From an endosymbiont of Escarpia spicata (GTDB taxonomy: Bacteria; Pseudomonadota; Gammaproteobacteria; Chromatiales; Chromatiaceae), in assembly GCA_003349915.1 (NCBI GenBank), contig QFXE01000002.1, positions 1-64,000 on the forward strand: a stretch of DNA of 64,000 nt. Direction: 5' to 3'. Made by a program: the position numbers and the translations under genes. Of the stretch, positions 45,085 to 54,532 are shown piece after piece (the first letter of the stretch is position 1; every line of letters starts with the position of its first letter). The notes under the pieces are model-generated. The model did no database searches and had not been told where the DNA came from. It was given only the letters and a program-made list of their open reading frames with translations.

Positions 45085-46428
45085 ATGAAAAAACTTGTGG
45101 CGCGGGCAATTGTCCCGGCGACGGCTGTATTAGCTTTGATCTCACAACCTGTATGGTCGATGGGTCTTAAATCAGATGGCAAAGATTTTGGCAACCTGAA
45201 TCTTTATGTTAAAGCAATGAGCATTATTTCTGCCGAGGATAATGGCTATGATCCCGATGATGGCACCTCTTATCTGCTTAAGCTGAAATACGAAACACCA
45301 TCGTGGAACAACCTGAATGTGGGTGTCGGATTCTACGCCAATGGTGATCTTTTCAGGTTAACCGACTTCGATACTGATGGGCGTCTTGCACGTGGCATGT
45401 TTGTAACGGATGACGGATCCACCAAGTCACAACTTGGCGAGATCTATCTCAAGTACAAGCGTGAAAAATTTGCTCTGGATGCTGGTCATCAGATGTATAA
45501 GACGCCGCTGACTACCATCACCTACAGTACTATGCCGAACTTCTATTCAGCCTATAGCGCCAAGACCACGGCCGTTGATAATGCTGTGTTCGGAATCGCA
45601 CAAATTACGGATATGTCTTTTGGCTCTCGAGCCATGACCGACTTTGCGCTGATTGGCGAAGGCACCAAAACCGCAGGTGCCGCAATCAAAGCGAGCACCA
45701 TTGGCCAGGCCGAGTTTCATCGCATCAGCACTGCGACCTTAGGTGCAGGCGCACCCAGCACTAACGGTATAACCGTATTAAATGCCGGTTATTCAGGTAT
45801 CAAGAATACTAAACTGGGACTCTGGAACTACTACGTGGATGATATTGCCAACAATATCTATGCCCATGTTGACACAGCATTTCCAATGAAGGGCATGAAA
45901 TTGAAACTGTTCGGCCAATTTCTGAACCAGAAGGAAATAGGCGATAAATTGGCTGGTGACCTGGACTTCAATCTGTTCGGTCTTAAGGCTGCGTTGGGTA
46001 ACAAAAAATGGTCTGTATACGGCGCCTTTAACACTTCCAGTGGTGATACTGCCATGCTGAATGCCTGGGGTGGCGATCCGGCTTACACCAGTTCCATCTT
46101 CTCGCGCAACGAATACCGTGAGAACGTAAACGCCTATAAAATCGGGGGTTCGTACAAGATTCTCAAGAACCTGATCGTCAAGCTCAACTATGTGAATTAC
46201 GGGCAGTCCGAGACTTTAGCGCCCCGCAAGGTGCTGGGTCTGGCCGGATTAGGCATGGTTGCACCGCAAACCGATGCCTATGAGACCGATCTCATTGTGG
46301 TCTACAAGCCTCAAAAAGATCTGATGCTCAAAGCGTTTCTTGCCGACCGCACAAGTGAATATAATGGCATCGAGGGTAAAGACCTGACCCAGACCCATTT
46401 CAGGGTTATTGCCTCTTATAATTACTAA
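45085..46428 (+). CDS. Outer-membrane porin-like beta-barrel protein
   Basis: A 447-residue protein with a signal peptide (MKKLVARAIVPATAVLALISQPVWS). The mature part has alternating amphipathic strands throughout and ends in an aromatic residue (VIASYNY), as outer-membrane barrels do. Segments such as GEIYLKYKREKFALDAGHQMY and YKTPLTTITYSTMPNFYSAYS resemble the OprD/Opr family of substrate-selective porins. It follows the multiheme genes and an AGGGGAG ribosome site. It may admit the substrate of the periplasmic cytochromes. Confidence 0.8.
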   Translation: MKKLVARAIVPATAVLALISQPVWSMGLKSDGKDFGNLNLYVKAMSIISAEDNGYDPDDGTSYLLKLKYETPSWNNLNVGVGFYANGDLFRLTDFDTDGRLARGMFVTDDGSTKSQLGEIYLKYKREKFALDAGHQMYKTPLTTITYSTMPNFYSAYSAKTTAVDNAVFGIAQITDMSFGSRAMTDFALIGEGTKTAGAAIKASTIGQAEFHRISTATLGAGAPSTNGITVLNAGYSGIKNTKLGLWNYYVDDIANNIYAHVDTAFPMKGMKLKLFGQFLNQKEIGDKLAGDLDFNLFGLKAALGNKKWSVYGAFNTSSGDTAMLNAWGGDPAYTSSIFSRNEYRENVNAYKIGGSYKILKNLIVKLNYVNYGQSETLAPRKVLGLAGLGMVAPQTDAYETDLIVVYKPQKDLMLKAFLADRTSEYNGIEGKDLTQTHFRVIASYNY

Positions 46429-46883
46429 TTTTCTTCCATTCTTCTGAAATCCTTGCGCATGATCGAGCGGGGTCGTCTACAGAAAGGCTGCTGTGTATGC
46501 CTTCTGATGGCCTCGTTCGTCAGCGCAATTTACTGAACCACGACATGTGCGTACCAGGCGTATCGTCAAGCTGACAATTCCATAGAAAACTGATGGAGTA
46601 TCTGGGACTCTCTTCTCCAGATTATCTCATCGCTTGCCTCTCCTGTTCCTTGTTAATATCGCAATCGCGCGAATCCTTCCCGATATAGCAGAATGCATCC
46701 CTCCACATCTCCCCCCCAGAAAAAACTGTGATCCCGATCCACCCTGTCAACGATATCGCCAATGTGATCTAGTTCTCAGGGATATGTTCTGTTGGTGTCG
46801 GCATTGAGAATTGTCAATTACTCCGTTAGACTATACTTATATTCTAATGCCTTGCTATCAACCAACGTTTCAGGAGCAGTATC
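46429..46883. other. Intergenic region with promoter-like motif
   Basis: About 455 bases without a gene. The only structured element is near the 3' end: TTAGACTATACTTATA (46826-46841), with TATACT as a possible -10. It is flanked by the inverted pair TTAGA (46826-46830) and TCTAA (46843-46847). Confidence 0.5.
46826..46847 (+). promoter_or_regulatory. Shared 16-base motif upstream of the repeat-protein gene
   Basis: TTAGACTATACTTATA matches, in the opposite orientation, 15 of 16 bases within the promoter spacer at 37960-37975. Here it overlaps the probable -10 (TATACT). This would suit a common repressor. Confidence 0.45.
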
Positions 46884-47309
46884 ATGAAAACGTTATTAAA
46901 AACCCTTTCGACCTCAGCTCTCATTCTCGCAACCGGCCTTACCGTGGCCGCTCCACAGGAGGTTGAGAGGTACGATCCCACCTTTGATTACTACCGCACC
47001 TACTATGGTCCCGACGTTGTCGGCGAAGCTCTCCCAGAGATGGAGAATCCACAAGTAAACGAGTTGGAAGATCCTTGCCTTAGCTACTACCGCGACTTCT
47101 ATGGTCCCGATGCTGTAGGTGAATCTCTGGTAGAGGTGGAGAATCCACAAACAAATGAGTTGGATGGTCCTTACATTAGCTACTACCGCACCTACTATGG
47201 CCCCGACGCTGTTGGTGAAACGTTCGCTAAGACAGATCAGGCCTCCGACCCAACCGCTGAAGTAGACCTCTCCTCTATGGATGATCCGACCAACTACTAT
47301 AATTGGTAG
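46884..47309 (+). CDS. Secreted protein with three 32-residue repeats
   Basis: A 141-residue protein with a signal peptide (MKTLLKTLSTSALILATGLTVAAP). Three copies of a unit beginning YYRxxYGPDxVGE start at residues 36, 68 and 100, an exact 32-residue period. The units end in ENPQxNELxxP linkers in the first two copies. The unit is rich in tyrosine and acidic residues. The last 20 residues (DLSSMDDPTNYYNW) break the pattern. GGAG precedes the ATG. I recognise no family. It may be a cell-surface or matrix protein. A terminator hairpin follows. Confidence 0.75.
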   Translation: MKTLLKTLSTSALILATGLTVAAPQEVERYDPTFDYYRTYYGPDVVGEALPEMENPQVNELEDPCLSYYRDFYGPDAVGESLVEVENPQTNELDGPYISYYRTYYGPDAVGETFAKTDQASDPTAEVDLSSMDDPTNYYNW

Positions 47310-47326
47310 CCTAGTCGGCATAAGGT

Positions 47327-47346
47327 GCCTGCCCGCAGGGGCAGGC
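47327..47346 (+). terminator. Terminator after the repeat-protein gene
   Basis: GCCTGCCC (47327-47334) pairs with GGGCAGGC (47339-47346), followed by GTCTAATTCTC. It is a compact GC-rich hairpin shortly after the stop codon. Confidence 0.6.
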
Positions 47347-47694
47347 GTCTAATTCTCACCTTGGGAGCCTCAAAATAAGGCCACCTGCCCATTCTCGGGG
47401 GGATTGCCTCGTACTCTGTCAGAAACGGATTTTATATACAGAATATGTTCTAAGCGGACACTGCCCCTTCTGTACTGCATGGATTGCCGTCGCCCCGCTA
47501 ACGAGGCAACGGTGCAGTAGCAGCACTCCTCCGCGTGGGGTTTAACCCCCTGCGGAATTGGCGGGCGCTTCCTGCTCAAATACATTTTTCTCTGGTGTCA
47601 GGTCCTGCTCGCCGGTACCAGGCATTATTTCGAAACCCCTGTCAAAATTCACCAGCATGACGTGGTCAAGGGTTTTGTTACACCCCAGTGAAGC

Positions 47695-47877
47695 CGCTTT
47701 TTTCTGCCCCATCAGTTGCCGTTCAAAATCATTGGGACTCACGTAGCCCAAGTACGAATGCAGACGACTACTGCTATAGAACATTGAGATGTAGTCCAAT
47801 ATGTCCTGTTGAACCTCGTAACGTGACTGATAGTTTCCCCATTGCACACGTTCCTGTTTCAGACTGACGTGGTCCAA
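47695..47877 (-). pseudogene. IS3-family transposase remnant (C-terminal end of OrfB)
   Basis: The minus strand encodes SLKQERVQWGNYQSRYEVQQ, then SSSRLHSYLGYVSPNDFE and a tail QLMGQKKAA, the C-terminal end of the IS3 transposase catalytic domain. The catalytic DDE residues upstream and OrfA are missing, and no terminal inverted repeats are obvious. It is a truncated leftover in an 876-base region with no intact gene. Confidence 0.75.
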
Positions 47878-48185
47878 TGGACTGATTGTTAAATCCAGCC
47901 GTGCAGATTACGCACCCCAGACGGCTCGAAGCTGTAGATCTCTAAGACTCCCCGACTTCTGATAGATCAAAAAACAGTCAAGTTACGGTAGCGGTTAAAG
48001 CTGATCTGATAGGCAGTAACGAGTTATTAAAGCCTGCTTTCGACACAATGCAGACCTTCAGCCAACGGAAAACGTGGTGCGTCACTTGTAATTCATATAA
48101 ATCGCGCTGCCACCGTTTCCTTTTCCCGTGATAGCATCAAACGGTTTATGGTATCCATAATGAAAACAAAATAGAGGTCGACAGC

Positions 48186-50822
48186 ATGGCAATGACATCC
48201 CAGAAGCGTGTCCACTATTTCGGCAAGACGAAATCCGAAGGCAGCAAGGAAATGAAGGACCTTCTTGGTGGCAAAGGCGCCAACCTGGCGGAGATGACCT
48301 CTATTGGTCTGCCGGTGCCACCAGGATTTACTATTACCACCGAGACCTGCGCCGAGTACGACGCTATCGGTGGAAAGTTGCCAGATGGCCTGCTGGATGA
48401 AGTTCACCGCAATATGGCGCTGCTGGAGGAGGAGACGGATAAGAAGTTCGGCTCTGAAGACAATCCGCTGCTGGTATCGGTTCGCAGTGGCGCTGCGGTC
48501 AGTATGCCCGGCATGATGGATACCGTACTCAACCTCGGCCTTACCGACAAGGTGATGGACGGCTTGGCCAATGTTTCGGACAACCGTCGTTTTGCCCTCG
48601 ATGCCTATCGCCGCTTGATCAATATGTTTGGCGATGTGGTGATGGAGGTGCCGCATCACAACTTCGAGGATGAGTTTGACCGCATCAAGGATAAGTATGG
48701 TGTCTCCGAAGATACCGACCTCAACGAAGCGGGCCTGGAAGAGCTAATCACTGCCTATAAAACAGTCTATAAAAACTCTACCGGCGAGGATTTCCCCCAG
48801 GACCCCTATCAGCAACTGGAGAAGGCGGTCGAGGCGGTATTCAAGAGCTGGAATATCCCCCGCGCCATACGTTACCGTGAGATCAATGAGATCACCGGAC
48901 TGCTGGGCACGGCGGTCAATGTACAGACCATGGTGTTCGGCAACATGGGTGACGACTCCGGTACCGGTGTTGCTTTTACCCGCGACCCCTCAACCGGGGA
49001 GAACAAATTTTTTGGCGAATTCCTGATCAACGCCCAGGGCGAGGACGTGGTGGCTGGTATCCGCACGCCGCAGAACGTTGACGAAATGGTGAAGTGGCGC
49101 CCCGAAATCTATGAACAATTGCTGGATGTGAAGCGTATATTGGAGAACCACTACCGCGATATGCAGGACATCGAGTACACCATCGAGAAGGGTAACCTGT
49201 TATTGCTGCAGACTCGCACCGGGAAGCGTACCGGCCTGGCGGCGGTGACAATCGCCGTGGAGATGGTGGTGGAGGGACGTATCACCCAGCAGGAGGCGCT
49301 GTTGCGTGTGCCGGCCAACGACCTCAATCAGCTGCTGCTGCCTACCTTTGATTCCAAAGCTGAGCGCGACATCCTGACGGTGGGGTTGCCCGCTTCCCCA
49401 GGCGCCGCCTCCGGCAAGATCGCCTACTCCGCCGATGAGGCGGTGGATCGTACCCATGAAGGCGAATCCGTCATCCTGGTACGAAAAGACACCAGCCCGG
49501 AAGATGTCAGCGGCATGCATGCCGCCGCCGGCATTCTCACTTCGACCGGCGGCATGACCAGTCATGCCGCAGTGGTTGCCCGTGGCTGGGGCAAGTGCTG
49601 TATCGCCGGCGCCGGAGAGGTGGTGATCGATGAGCAGAATCGTACCATCACCATCAATGGGCGTAGCTTCGGTGACCAGGATGTCATCAGCATTGACGGC
49701 TCCTCCGGCGAGCTGATGGCCGGCGATGTGCCTCGGGAGGAACCCAAGCTCTCCGAGGAGTTCAAGTCATTGATGGAGTGGGCGGATCACCACCGCACAT
49801 TACAAGTCTGGACCAACGCGGATACCCCGCAGGATGCCAAACGTGCCCGTAATTGGGGTGCCCAGGGCATTGGCCTGTGCCGTACCGAGCATATGTTCTT
49901 CGAAGGCGACCGTATCACCGATATGCGCGAGATGATTCTGGCCGATAATTTAGAGGCGCGCCGGGTTGGACTCGATAAGCTGTTGCCACATCAGCGTGAG
50001 GACTTCAAAGGCTTGTTCACGGCCATGCAGGGCTTGTCAGTGACTGTGCGTCTGCTCGACCCACCACTGCACGAATTTCTACCCCATGAAGAGCATCTGC
50101 AGCAGGAGCTGGCAGACCGTTTACAGGTGCCGCTGGAGAAGATCATGGCGCGTGTCACCCAGCTGCATGAAACCAATCCCATGCTCGGCCACCGCGGCTG
50201 CCGCCTCTCCATCTCCTATCCTGAGATCCTCGTTATGCAGGCGACCGCCATCACTGAGGCGGCTATCGAATGTAAACAGGATGGTATCGATGCACGCCCG
50301 GAGATCATGGTGCCGCTGATTGGCACCAGCAAGGAACTTTCACTGCTACGCAAGCAGATAGAGACGACTATCCAGAGTGTCAAAGAGGCCAAGGGTTATA
50401 ATGAACTCCATATCCCGGTCGGTACCATGATCGAGATTCCGCGCGCCGCCCTGACGGCAGACGAGGTTGCAAAACACGCCGACTTCTTCAGCTTTGGCAC
50501 CAACGACCTGACCCAGATGACCTTCGGCTACAGCCGTGACGACGTCAACTCCTTCCTGCCCAACTATATTCGCCATGAAATCCTGGAACGTGACCCATTC
50601 CAGTCGCTGGATACCACGGGTGTAGGCCAACTGGTAGCGATGGCAGTCAGCAAGGGGCGTAATGAGAAGAAGGGCATGAAGATGGGGATCTGTGGTGAAC
50701 ACGGCGGTGACCCTCTCTCTATCCGCTTCTGTCACCAGATCGGGCTGAATTATGTCTCTTGTTCACCATTCAGAGTACCCGTGGCACGACTGGCTGCAGC
50801 TCAGGCTGCGGTGAAGAAATAA
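48186..50822 (+). CDS. ppdK: Pyruvate, phosphate dikinase
   Basis: An 878-residue three-domain enzyme. The N-terminal nucleotide-binding part begins YFGKTKSEG...GGKGANLAEMTSIGLPVPPGF. The swivelling domain carries the catalytic TSTGGMTSHAAVVARGWGKC, with the phospho-histidine next to the regulatory Thr (around 455-463). The C-terminal PEP/pyruvate domain carries GLCRTEHMFFEGDR, MLGHRGCRL, FFSFGTNDLTQ and GICGEHGGD. It interconverts pyruvate, ATP and phosphate with PEP, AMP and pyrophosphate. In an rTCA organism it provides PEP from pyruvate for biosynthesis. Its regulatory kinase/phosphorylase gene follows. AGAGGT serves as ribosome site. Confidence 0.96.
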   Translation: MAMTSQKRVHYFGKTKSEGSKEMKDLLGGKGANLAEMTSIGLPVPPGFTITTETCAEYDAIGGKLPDGLLDEVHRNMALLEEETDKKFGSEDNPLLVSVRSGAAVSMPGMMDTVLNLGLTDKVMDGLANVSDNRRFALDAYRRLINMFGDVVMEVPHHNFEDEFDRIKDKYGVSEDTDLNEAGLEELITAYKTVYKNSTGEDFPQDPYQQLEKAVEAVFKSWNIPRAIRYREINEITGLLGTAVNVQTMVFGNMGDDSGTGVAFTRDPSTGENKFFGEFLINAQGEDVVAGIRTPQNVDEMVKWRPEIYEQLLDVKRILENHYRDMQDIEYTIEKGNLLLLQTRTGKRTGLAAVTIAVEMVVEGRITQQEALLRVPANDLNQLLLPTFDSKAERDILTVGLPASPGAASGKIAYSADEAVDRTHEGESVILVRKDTSPEDVSGMHAAAGILTSTGGMTSHAAVVARGWGKCCIAGAGEVVIDEQNRTITINGRSFGDQDVISIDGSSGELMAGDVPREEPKLSEEFKSLMEWADHHRTLQVWTNADTPQDAKRARNWGAQGIGLCRTEHMFFEGDRITDMREMILADNLEARRVGLDKLLPHQREDFKGLFTAMQGLSVTVRLLDPPLHEFLPHEEHLQQELADRLQVPLEKIMARVTQLHETNPMLGHRGCRLSISYPEILVMQATAITEAAIECKQDGIDARPEIMVPLIGTSKELSLLRKQIETTIQSVKEAKGYNELHIPVGTMIEIPRAALTADEVAKHADFFSFGTNDLTQMTFGYSRDDVNSFLPNYIRHEILERDPFQSLDTTGVGQLVAMAVSKGRNEKKGMKMGICGEHGGDPLSIRFCHQIGLNYVSCSPFRVPVARLAAAQAAVKK

Positions 50823-50857
50823 CATAACTACTCAGCCTGGCCCTAAAGAGACCTTTT

Positions 50858-51013
50858 CGTAGGTTGGGTTAGATGCGCATGGCTGAGTGCTTTGATCTTA
50901 CTTCTGAACGACCTGCGCATCGTAACCCAACAGCGATTTGTCGGGTTACGCCGCACACAAATCACCGCGCGGGATTTCAGATTTCTGCCTTAGCGCGGCT
51001 AACCCGACCTACG
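50858..51013. repeat. Inverted-repeat intergenic element
   Basis: CGTAGGTTGGGTTAG (50858-50872) and CTAACCCGACCTACG (50999-51013) are complementary except for one base. The interior holds a further hairpin (CGTAACCC with GGGTTACG). Such CGTAGGT[TC]GGGTTAG elements recur as dispersed repeats in many gammaproteobacterial genomes. It fills the gap between ppdK and its regulator. Confidence 0.6.
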
Positions 51014-51033
51014 CCTCTGTGTGGTGAAAAACA

Positions 51034-51849
51034 ATGTCAGACAAAATTGAACGGAAGGTTATTTTCCTTCTGTCGGATTCCACCGGTGAAACTGCCGAGA
51101 TAATAATAAACGCCGCGCTTACACAGTTTTCCAATGACAAAGTGAAGTTCCGGCGTATTGGCCACGTTCTCTCCGAGGATCAGGTTCTTGACCAGTTGAG
51201 CAGAGCGGAAAAAGAGCAGGCGATGGTTTTCTACACTTTCGTCAATCGTGATTTAGCGATCTTTATCGATAAGGAGTGCAGTAAACGCGGTTTAGGTTCC
51301 CTTGATCTCATCAGCCCGGTACTACACAAGCTGACGCTCTTCTTCGGCCATTCACCACGAGGAAAACCGGGACTACTGCATGAAGTGGGTGATGAGTATT
51401 TCCAGCGTGTGGAGGCGATGGAGTTCACCCTGAAAAACGATGACGGCCAGACCCTGCACCATCTGCATGAGGCCGATATTATTTTGGTCGGCATCTCCCG
51501 CACCAGTAAAACGCCGCTGTCGATCTATCTCTCCTGTCGCGGATGGAAGGTGGTGAATATACCCTTGGTCAAGGGTATCGCTGTTCCACCCGCACTGTTA
51601 GAAATCGATTCAAAAAAGGTAGTTGGGTTGTTTCTCGATGCCGGACGCTTGATAGAACGCCGGGAAGCCAGGGTTAAAAGCTATGGCGTGGATCGATCAA
51701 CCGACTATATCGATTACGACGAGATCAAGCAGGAATTACGCTGGGCCAGGGGGCTTTGCCGCGACCATGGTTGGAAGGTGGTTCATGTCGCCGGAAAATC
51801 GGTGGAAGAGACTGCTCACGAAGTATTGGTGAAACTGGGTAAGAAATAA
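51034..51849 (+). CDS. PPDK regulatory kinase/phosphorylase (DUF299)
   Basis: A 271-residue protein of the PDRP/PSRP family. The N-terminal VIFLLSDSTGETAEIIINAAL (residues 9-29) and the P-loop DIILVGISRTSKTPLSIYLS (around 149-168) are the family hallmarks. The ADP-dependent kinase activity phosphorylates the Thr next to the catalytic histidine of PPDK, and the phosphate-dependent activity removes it. The family also includes PEP-synthase regulators. The immediate neighbourhood of ppdK makes that the likely target. The separating inverted-repeat element may weaken co-transcription. Confidence 0.92.
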   Translation: MSDKIERKVIFLLSDSTGETAEIIINAALTQFSNDKVKFRRIGHVLSEDQVLDQLSRAEKEQAMVFYTFVNRDLAIFIDKECSKRGLGSLDLISPVLHKLTLFFGHSPRGKPGLLHEVGDEYFQRVEAMEFTLKNDDGQTLHHLHEADIILVGISRTSKTPLSIYLSCRGWKVVNIPLVKGIAVPPALLEIDSKKVVGLFLDAGRLIERREARVKSYGVDRSTDYIDYDEIKQELRWARGLCRDHGWKVVHVAGKSVEETAHEVLVKLGKK

Positions 51850-51965
51850 CACGACTTACTGAAAGACGAGTCGTGAGAAAGGGAGTTTTTACTCTGACCC
51901 CAAACTCAGACCCCAAACTCACAACTCGATGGAAATGTGTGGGGTCATGCGTGTGGGGGCAAGGC

Positions 51966-52000
51966 AATAAAAATCCCCTAAGTCTTTGAAAACAAAGGGG
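51966..52000 (-). terminator. Terminator of the tRNA-Leu transcript
   Basis: On the minus strand CCCC and AGGGG flank an inner CTTTG/CAAAG stem and are followed by ATTTTTATT. It lies 11 bases downstream of the tRNA 3' end. Confidence 0.7.
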
Positions 52001-52010
52001 CTTCTGTATC

Positions 52011-52097
52011 TGGTGCCGAGGAGAGGACTTGAACCTCCACGGGGTTGCCCCCACATGCACCTGAAGCATGCGTGTCTACCAATTTCACCACCTCGGC
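52011..52097 (-). tRNA. tRNA-Leu (CAG)
   Basis: Read on the minus strand the sequence begins GCCGAGGTGGTGAAATTGG and ends with the complementary CCTCGGCACCA, giving a 7-bp acceptor stem with encoded CCA. The anticodon arm reads GCTTCAGGTGC with anticodon CAG. A long variable arm (GGGGGCAACCCC-type) and the T-arm GTTCAAGTC identify a leucine tRNA. Total length is 87 bases. Confidence 0.93.
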
Positions 52098-52260
52098 TAA
52101 GAGGGCGCTAAACGACTGTGCCGTCTGGAGAGCGCGAACTTTACCGATAGATGGTTGGAGTGTCAACTTTTGAGGGGTAGATTCGGCCTCGATTGGATTG
52201 GGCGGTTTGCTGTGCTAGGTTGCTTCCGTTTCAGGCAGATTTTCAGGTGATTCGATCTCA

Positions 52261-53103
52261 ATGGGTATACGTAACAGTGGAGTGCTTCCTTTTCTCCAGG
52301 CATTGATGTTCATGCTTTTTGTCGGGGCAGCTTCTGCCGCTTCAGAATCGTTGACTCTCAAAGGGGATCTTGTTCAGGGGGGGATGGCAATCGGCCATGT
52401 GTCGCCAGGCGAAAAAGTCTCCGTTAACAGCATAGGGGTTAGGATTTCGGCTGACGGTGTGTTTGTGCTCGGTTTTGGCCGGGATGCAGCACTGGAAAAT
52501 CGTGTCGAAGTGACGGGTAGTGATGGGCGCAAGCGGACTAAACTAGTCAAGATCGGCAAACGTGCTTACAAAATCCAACGTATTGACGGCTTACCGCAGA
52601 AGAAGGTAACACCGCCGAAGATGGACTGGGCACGGATCAAGAAAGAAAACGCCTTGGTGAAGCAGGCACGCAAGCTGGATGATCCCCGTACCGATTTTCT
52701 GGGCGGATTCGTCTGGCCCGTGAAAGGCCGGATCAGTGGGGTTTACGGGAGTCAGCGCATTCTCAACGGCACGCCGAAGCGGCCCCATATGGGAGTCGAT
52801 GTGGCTGCACCCAACGGAACCAAGGTGGTCGCACCGGCGGATGGGATGGTTACACTGGTGCATAATGATATGTTCTATTCAGGCGGCACCCTGTTGGTCG
52901 ACCACGGCCATGGACTGACCTCTTCATTTTTGCACTTGAGCCGGATTCTGGTGAAGAAAGGGAGTAAGGTCCGCCAGGGAGAGGTTATCGCCGAGGTTGG
53001 GTCGACAGGCCGGGCGACTGGTCCCCATCTGCATTGGGGGTTGAATCTGTTCGGAACCCGTCTTGATCCTCAGCTGGCTGCCGGTCCCATGGATAAAAAG
53101 TGA
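52261..53103 (+). CDS. M23-family (LytM-type) peptidase
   Basis: A 280-residue secreted zinc peptidase. A signal peptide (FLQALMFMLFVGAASA) is followed by an N-terminal beta region, then the LytM domain. The zinc motifs are RPHMGVDVAAPNGTKV (HxxxD, around 179-194) and GPHLHWGLNLFG (HxH, around 255-266), with DHGHGLTSSFLHLSR between. All catalytic residues are present, so it is probably an active endopeptidase of the cell wall. It stands alone between tRNA-Leu and the TolC-like gene. Confidence 0.92.
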   Translation: MGIRNSGVLPFLQALMFMLFVGAASAASESLTLKGDLVQGGMAIGHVSPGEKVSVNSIGVRISADGVFVLGFGRDAALENRVEVTGSDGRKRTKLVKIGKRAYKIQRIDGLPQKKVTPPKMDWARIKKENALVKQARKLDDPRTDFLGGFVWPVKGRISGVYGSQRILNGTPKRPHMGVDVAAPNGTKVVAPADGMVTLVHNDMFYSGGTLLVDHGHGLTSSFLHLSRILVKKGSKVRQGEVIAEVGSTGRATGPHLHWGLNLFGTRLDPQLAAGPMDKK

Positions 53104-53211
53104 GCGCAGGCGGCCTTTGGATCGAAGACTTACGTTGATCCTTCAATACCCTATAATAACTGTTTTAGTCGGTACCCCGTGGTCCGAATCCCTCTAGGAA
53201 TGGAGCTGAAG

Positions 53212-54528
53212 ATGAAAAAAACTCGATTGGTCCTCCCTCTCTTGTCCGCACTGTTGGCGATGCCGCTGCAGGCTCGGGATCTGATGGATGTATACAATCT
53301 GGCGCTGGTCAATGATCCGCAGCTCCAAGAAGCAAAGGAAAGGCTGGAGTCGGTGCGCCAAGGCAAGGTGCAGGCGCGTGCGAGACTGCTTCCCACGATC
53401 AGCTTGGGTGGGGAAATCGATGGGGTAAGACGTGATGTGAAGACCTCTCCAACAGGTGGCGAGGGTACCAGTAGCTATAGTGATAAGAGTCTGGGACTGA
53501 ACCTCTCCCAGCCGCTTTATCATCGCGATTACTGGATTCAGCTTGAGCAGGCGGATCACTCCATCGCACAGTCGGAAGCGGAGTATGCAGCTGCCCAGAT
53601 CGACCTGATGGTGCGTAGCTCATCCGCCTATTTCGATATTCTGGCGGCGCAGGATATCCTGCGGGTGGCCAAGGCCCAGACTGAAGCCAACGCCCGCCAG
53701 CTTGATCAGGCGACACAACGCTTCGATGTGGGGTTGATTGCCATTACCGATGTGCATGAGGCCCAAGCATCTCATGACGGTGCCAGGGCTGAGGAGATTG
53801 CCGCCGAGAATGCAGTGGACAATGCTTGGGAGGCGCTGTTTGAGATCATTGGTCAGGCGCCACAGGAGGCACTGGCCGAGTTGGGTGAGAAGCTGAAACT
53901 CGATCCGCCGAACCCAAACACCCTGCAGGCGTGGTCCGATACGGCCCAAGCGCAAAACTACACCATTATTGCCGCCCGTAATGGGTTGGAGAGCACGCGT
54001 AAAAATATTGAAGTCCTCCGCTCCGGCCACTATCCGACCCTGGATCTGGTGGGAGGGTACGATATGTTCCGCACCAGTAATGACTTCGGCTCCGAAGCAG
54101 ATACCGGCAAGATTGGTGTGCAGTTGCAACTGCCAATTTATGCCGGCGGATCGGTTAGCTCCCGGACAGAACAGGCCCGGAGTGATTTCCGTGCTTCCCA
54201 GCTGGTTCTGGATCAGAGTCAGCGCGCAGTGAACCGGCAGGTGCGCGATGCTTATCGGGGTGTGCTCTCCACCATAAGCCGAGTGGGAGCCCTCAAGGCT
54301 GCGACGGTCTCTGCCAAGAGCGCGCTGGACTCCACTCAGGCGGGTTATGAAGTTGGCACCCGAACCATCGTTGATGTGCTGAATGTGCAACGTAATCTCT
54401 TTTCAGCCCAGACAGACTATGCAGGTTCACGCTACGATTACATCCTCAATGGTTTGCAGTTGAAGCAGGCGGCCGGCAATTTGACCCAGTCCGATCTGGA
54501 AGGTATCAACGCCTGGTTGGAGCGATAG
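53212..54528 (+). CDS. TolC-family outer-membrane channel protein
   Basis: A protein of about 438 residues with a signal peptide ([21 protein letters not shown]). Two repeats of the outer-membrane efflux domain are visible: [21 protein letters not shown] and [22 protein letters not shown] in the first, and [27 protein letters not shown]-type with [20 protein letters not shown] in the second. Long helical stretches form the tunnel. ATG 53212 is used because of the signal peptide and GGAGCTGAAG. It is likely the outer-membrane component for type I secretion or RND efflux. aroC follows by 4 bases. Confidence 0.92.
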   Translation: MKKTRLVLPLLSALLAMPLQARDLMDVYNLALVNDPQLQEAKERLESVRQGKVQARARLLPTISLGGEIDGVRRDVKTSPTGGEGTSSYSDKSLGLNLSQPLYHRDYWIQLEQADHSIAQSEAEYAAAQIDLMVRSSSAYFDILAAQDILRVAKAQTEANARQLDQATQRFDVGLIAITDVHEAQASHDGARAEEIAAENAVDNAWEALFEIIGQAPQEALAELGEKLKLDPPNPNTLQAWSDTAQAQNYTIIAARNGLESTRKNIEVLRSGHYPTLDLVGGYDMFRTSNDFGSEADTGKIGVQLQLPIYAGGSVSSRTEQARSDFRASQLVLDQSQRAVNRQVRDAYRGVLSTISRVGALKAATVSAKSALDSTQAGYEVGTRTIVDVLNVQRNLFSAQTDYAGSRYDYILNGLQLKQAAGNLTQSDLEGINAWLER

Positions 54529-54532
54529 TCGA

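Noticed and set aside
47370-47585. 71-codon minus-strand frame beside the IS3 remnant
   Set aside because: No transposase motif and no ribosome site; not part of the IS fragment.
51894-51931. Short direct repeats (ACCCCAAACTC-type) near tRNA-Leu considered as an attachment site or CRISPR
   Set aside because: Only two imperfect copies without spacer structure and no integrase gene or duplicated tRNA 3' end.
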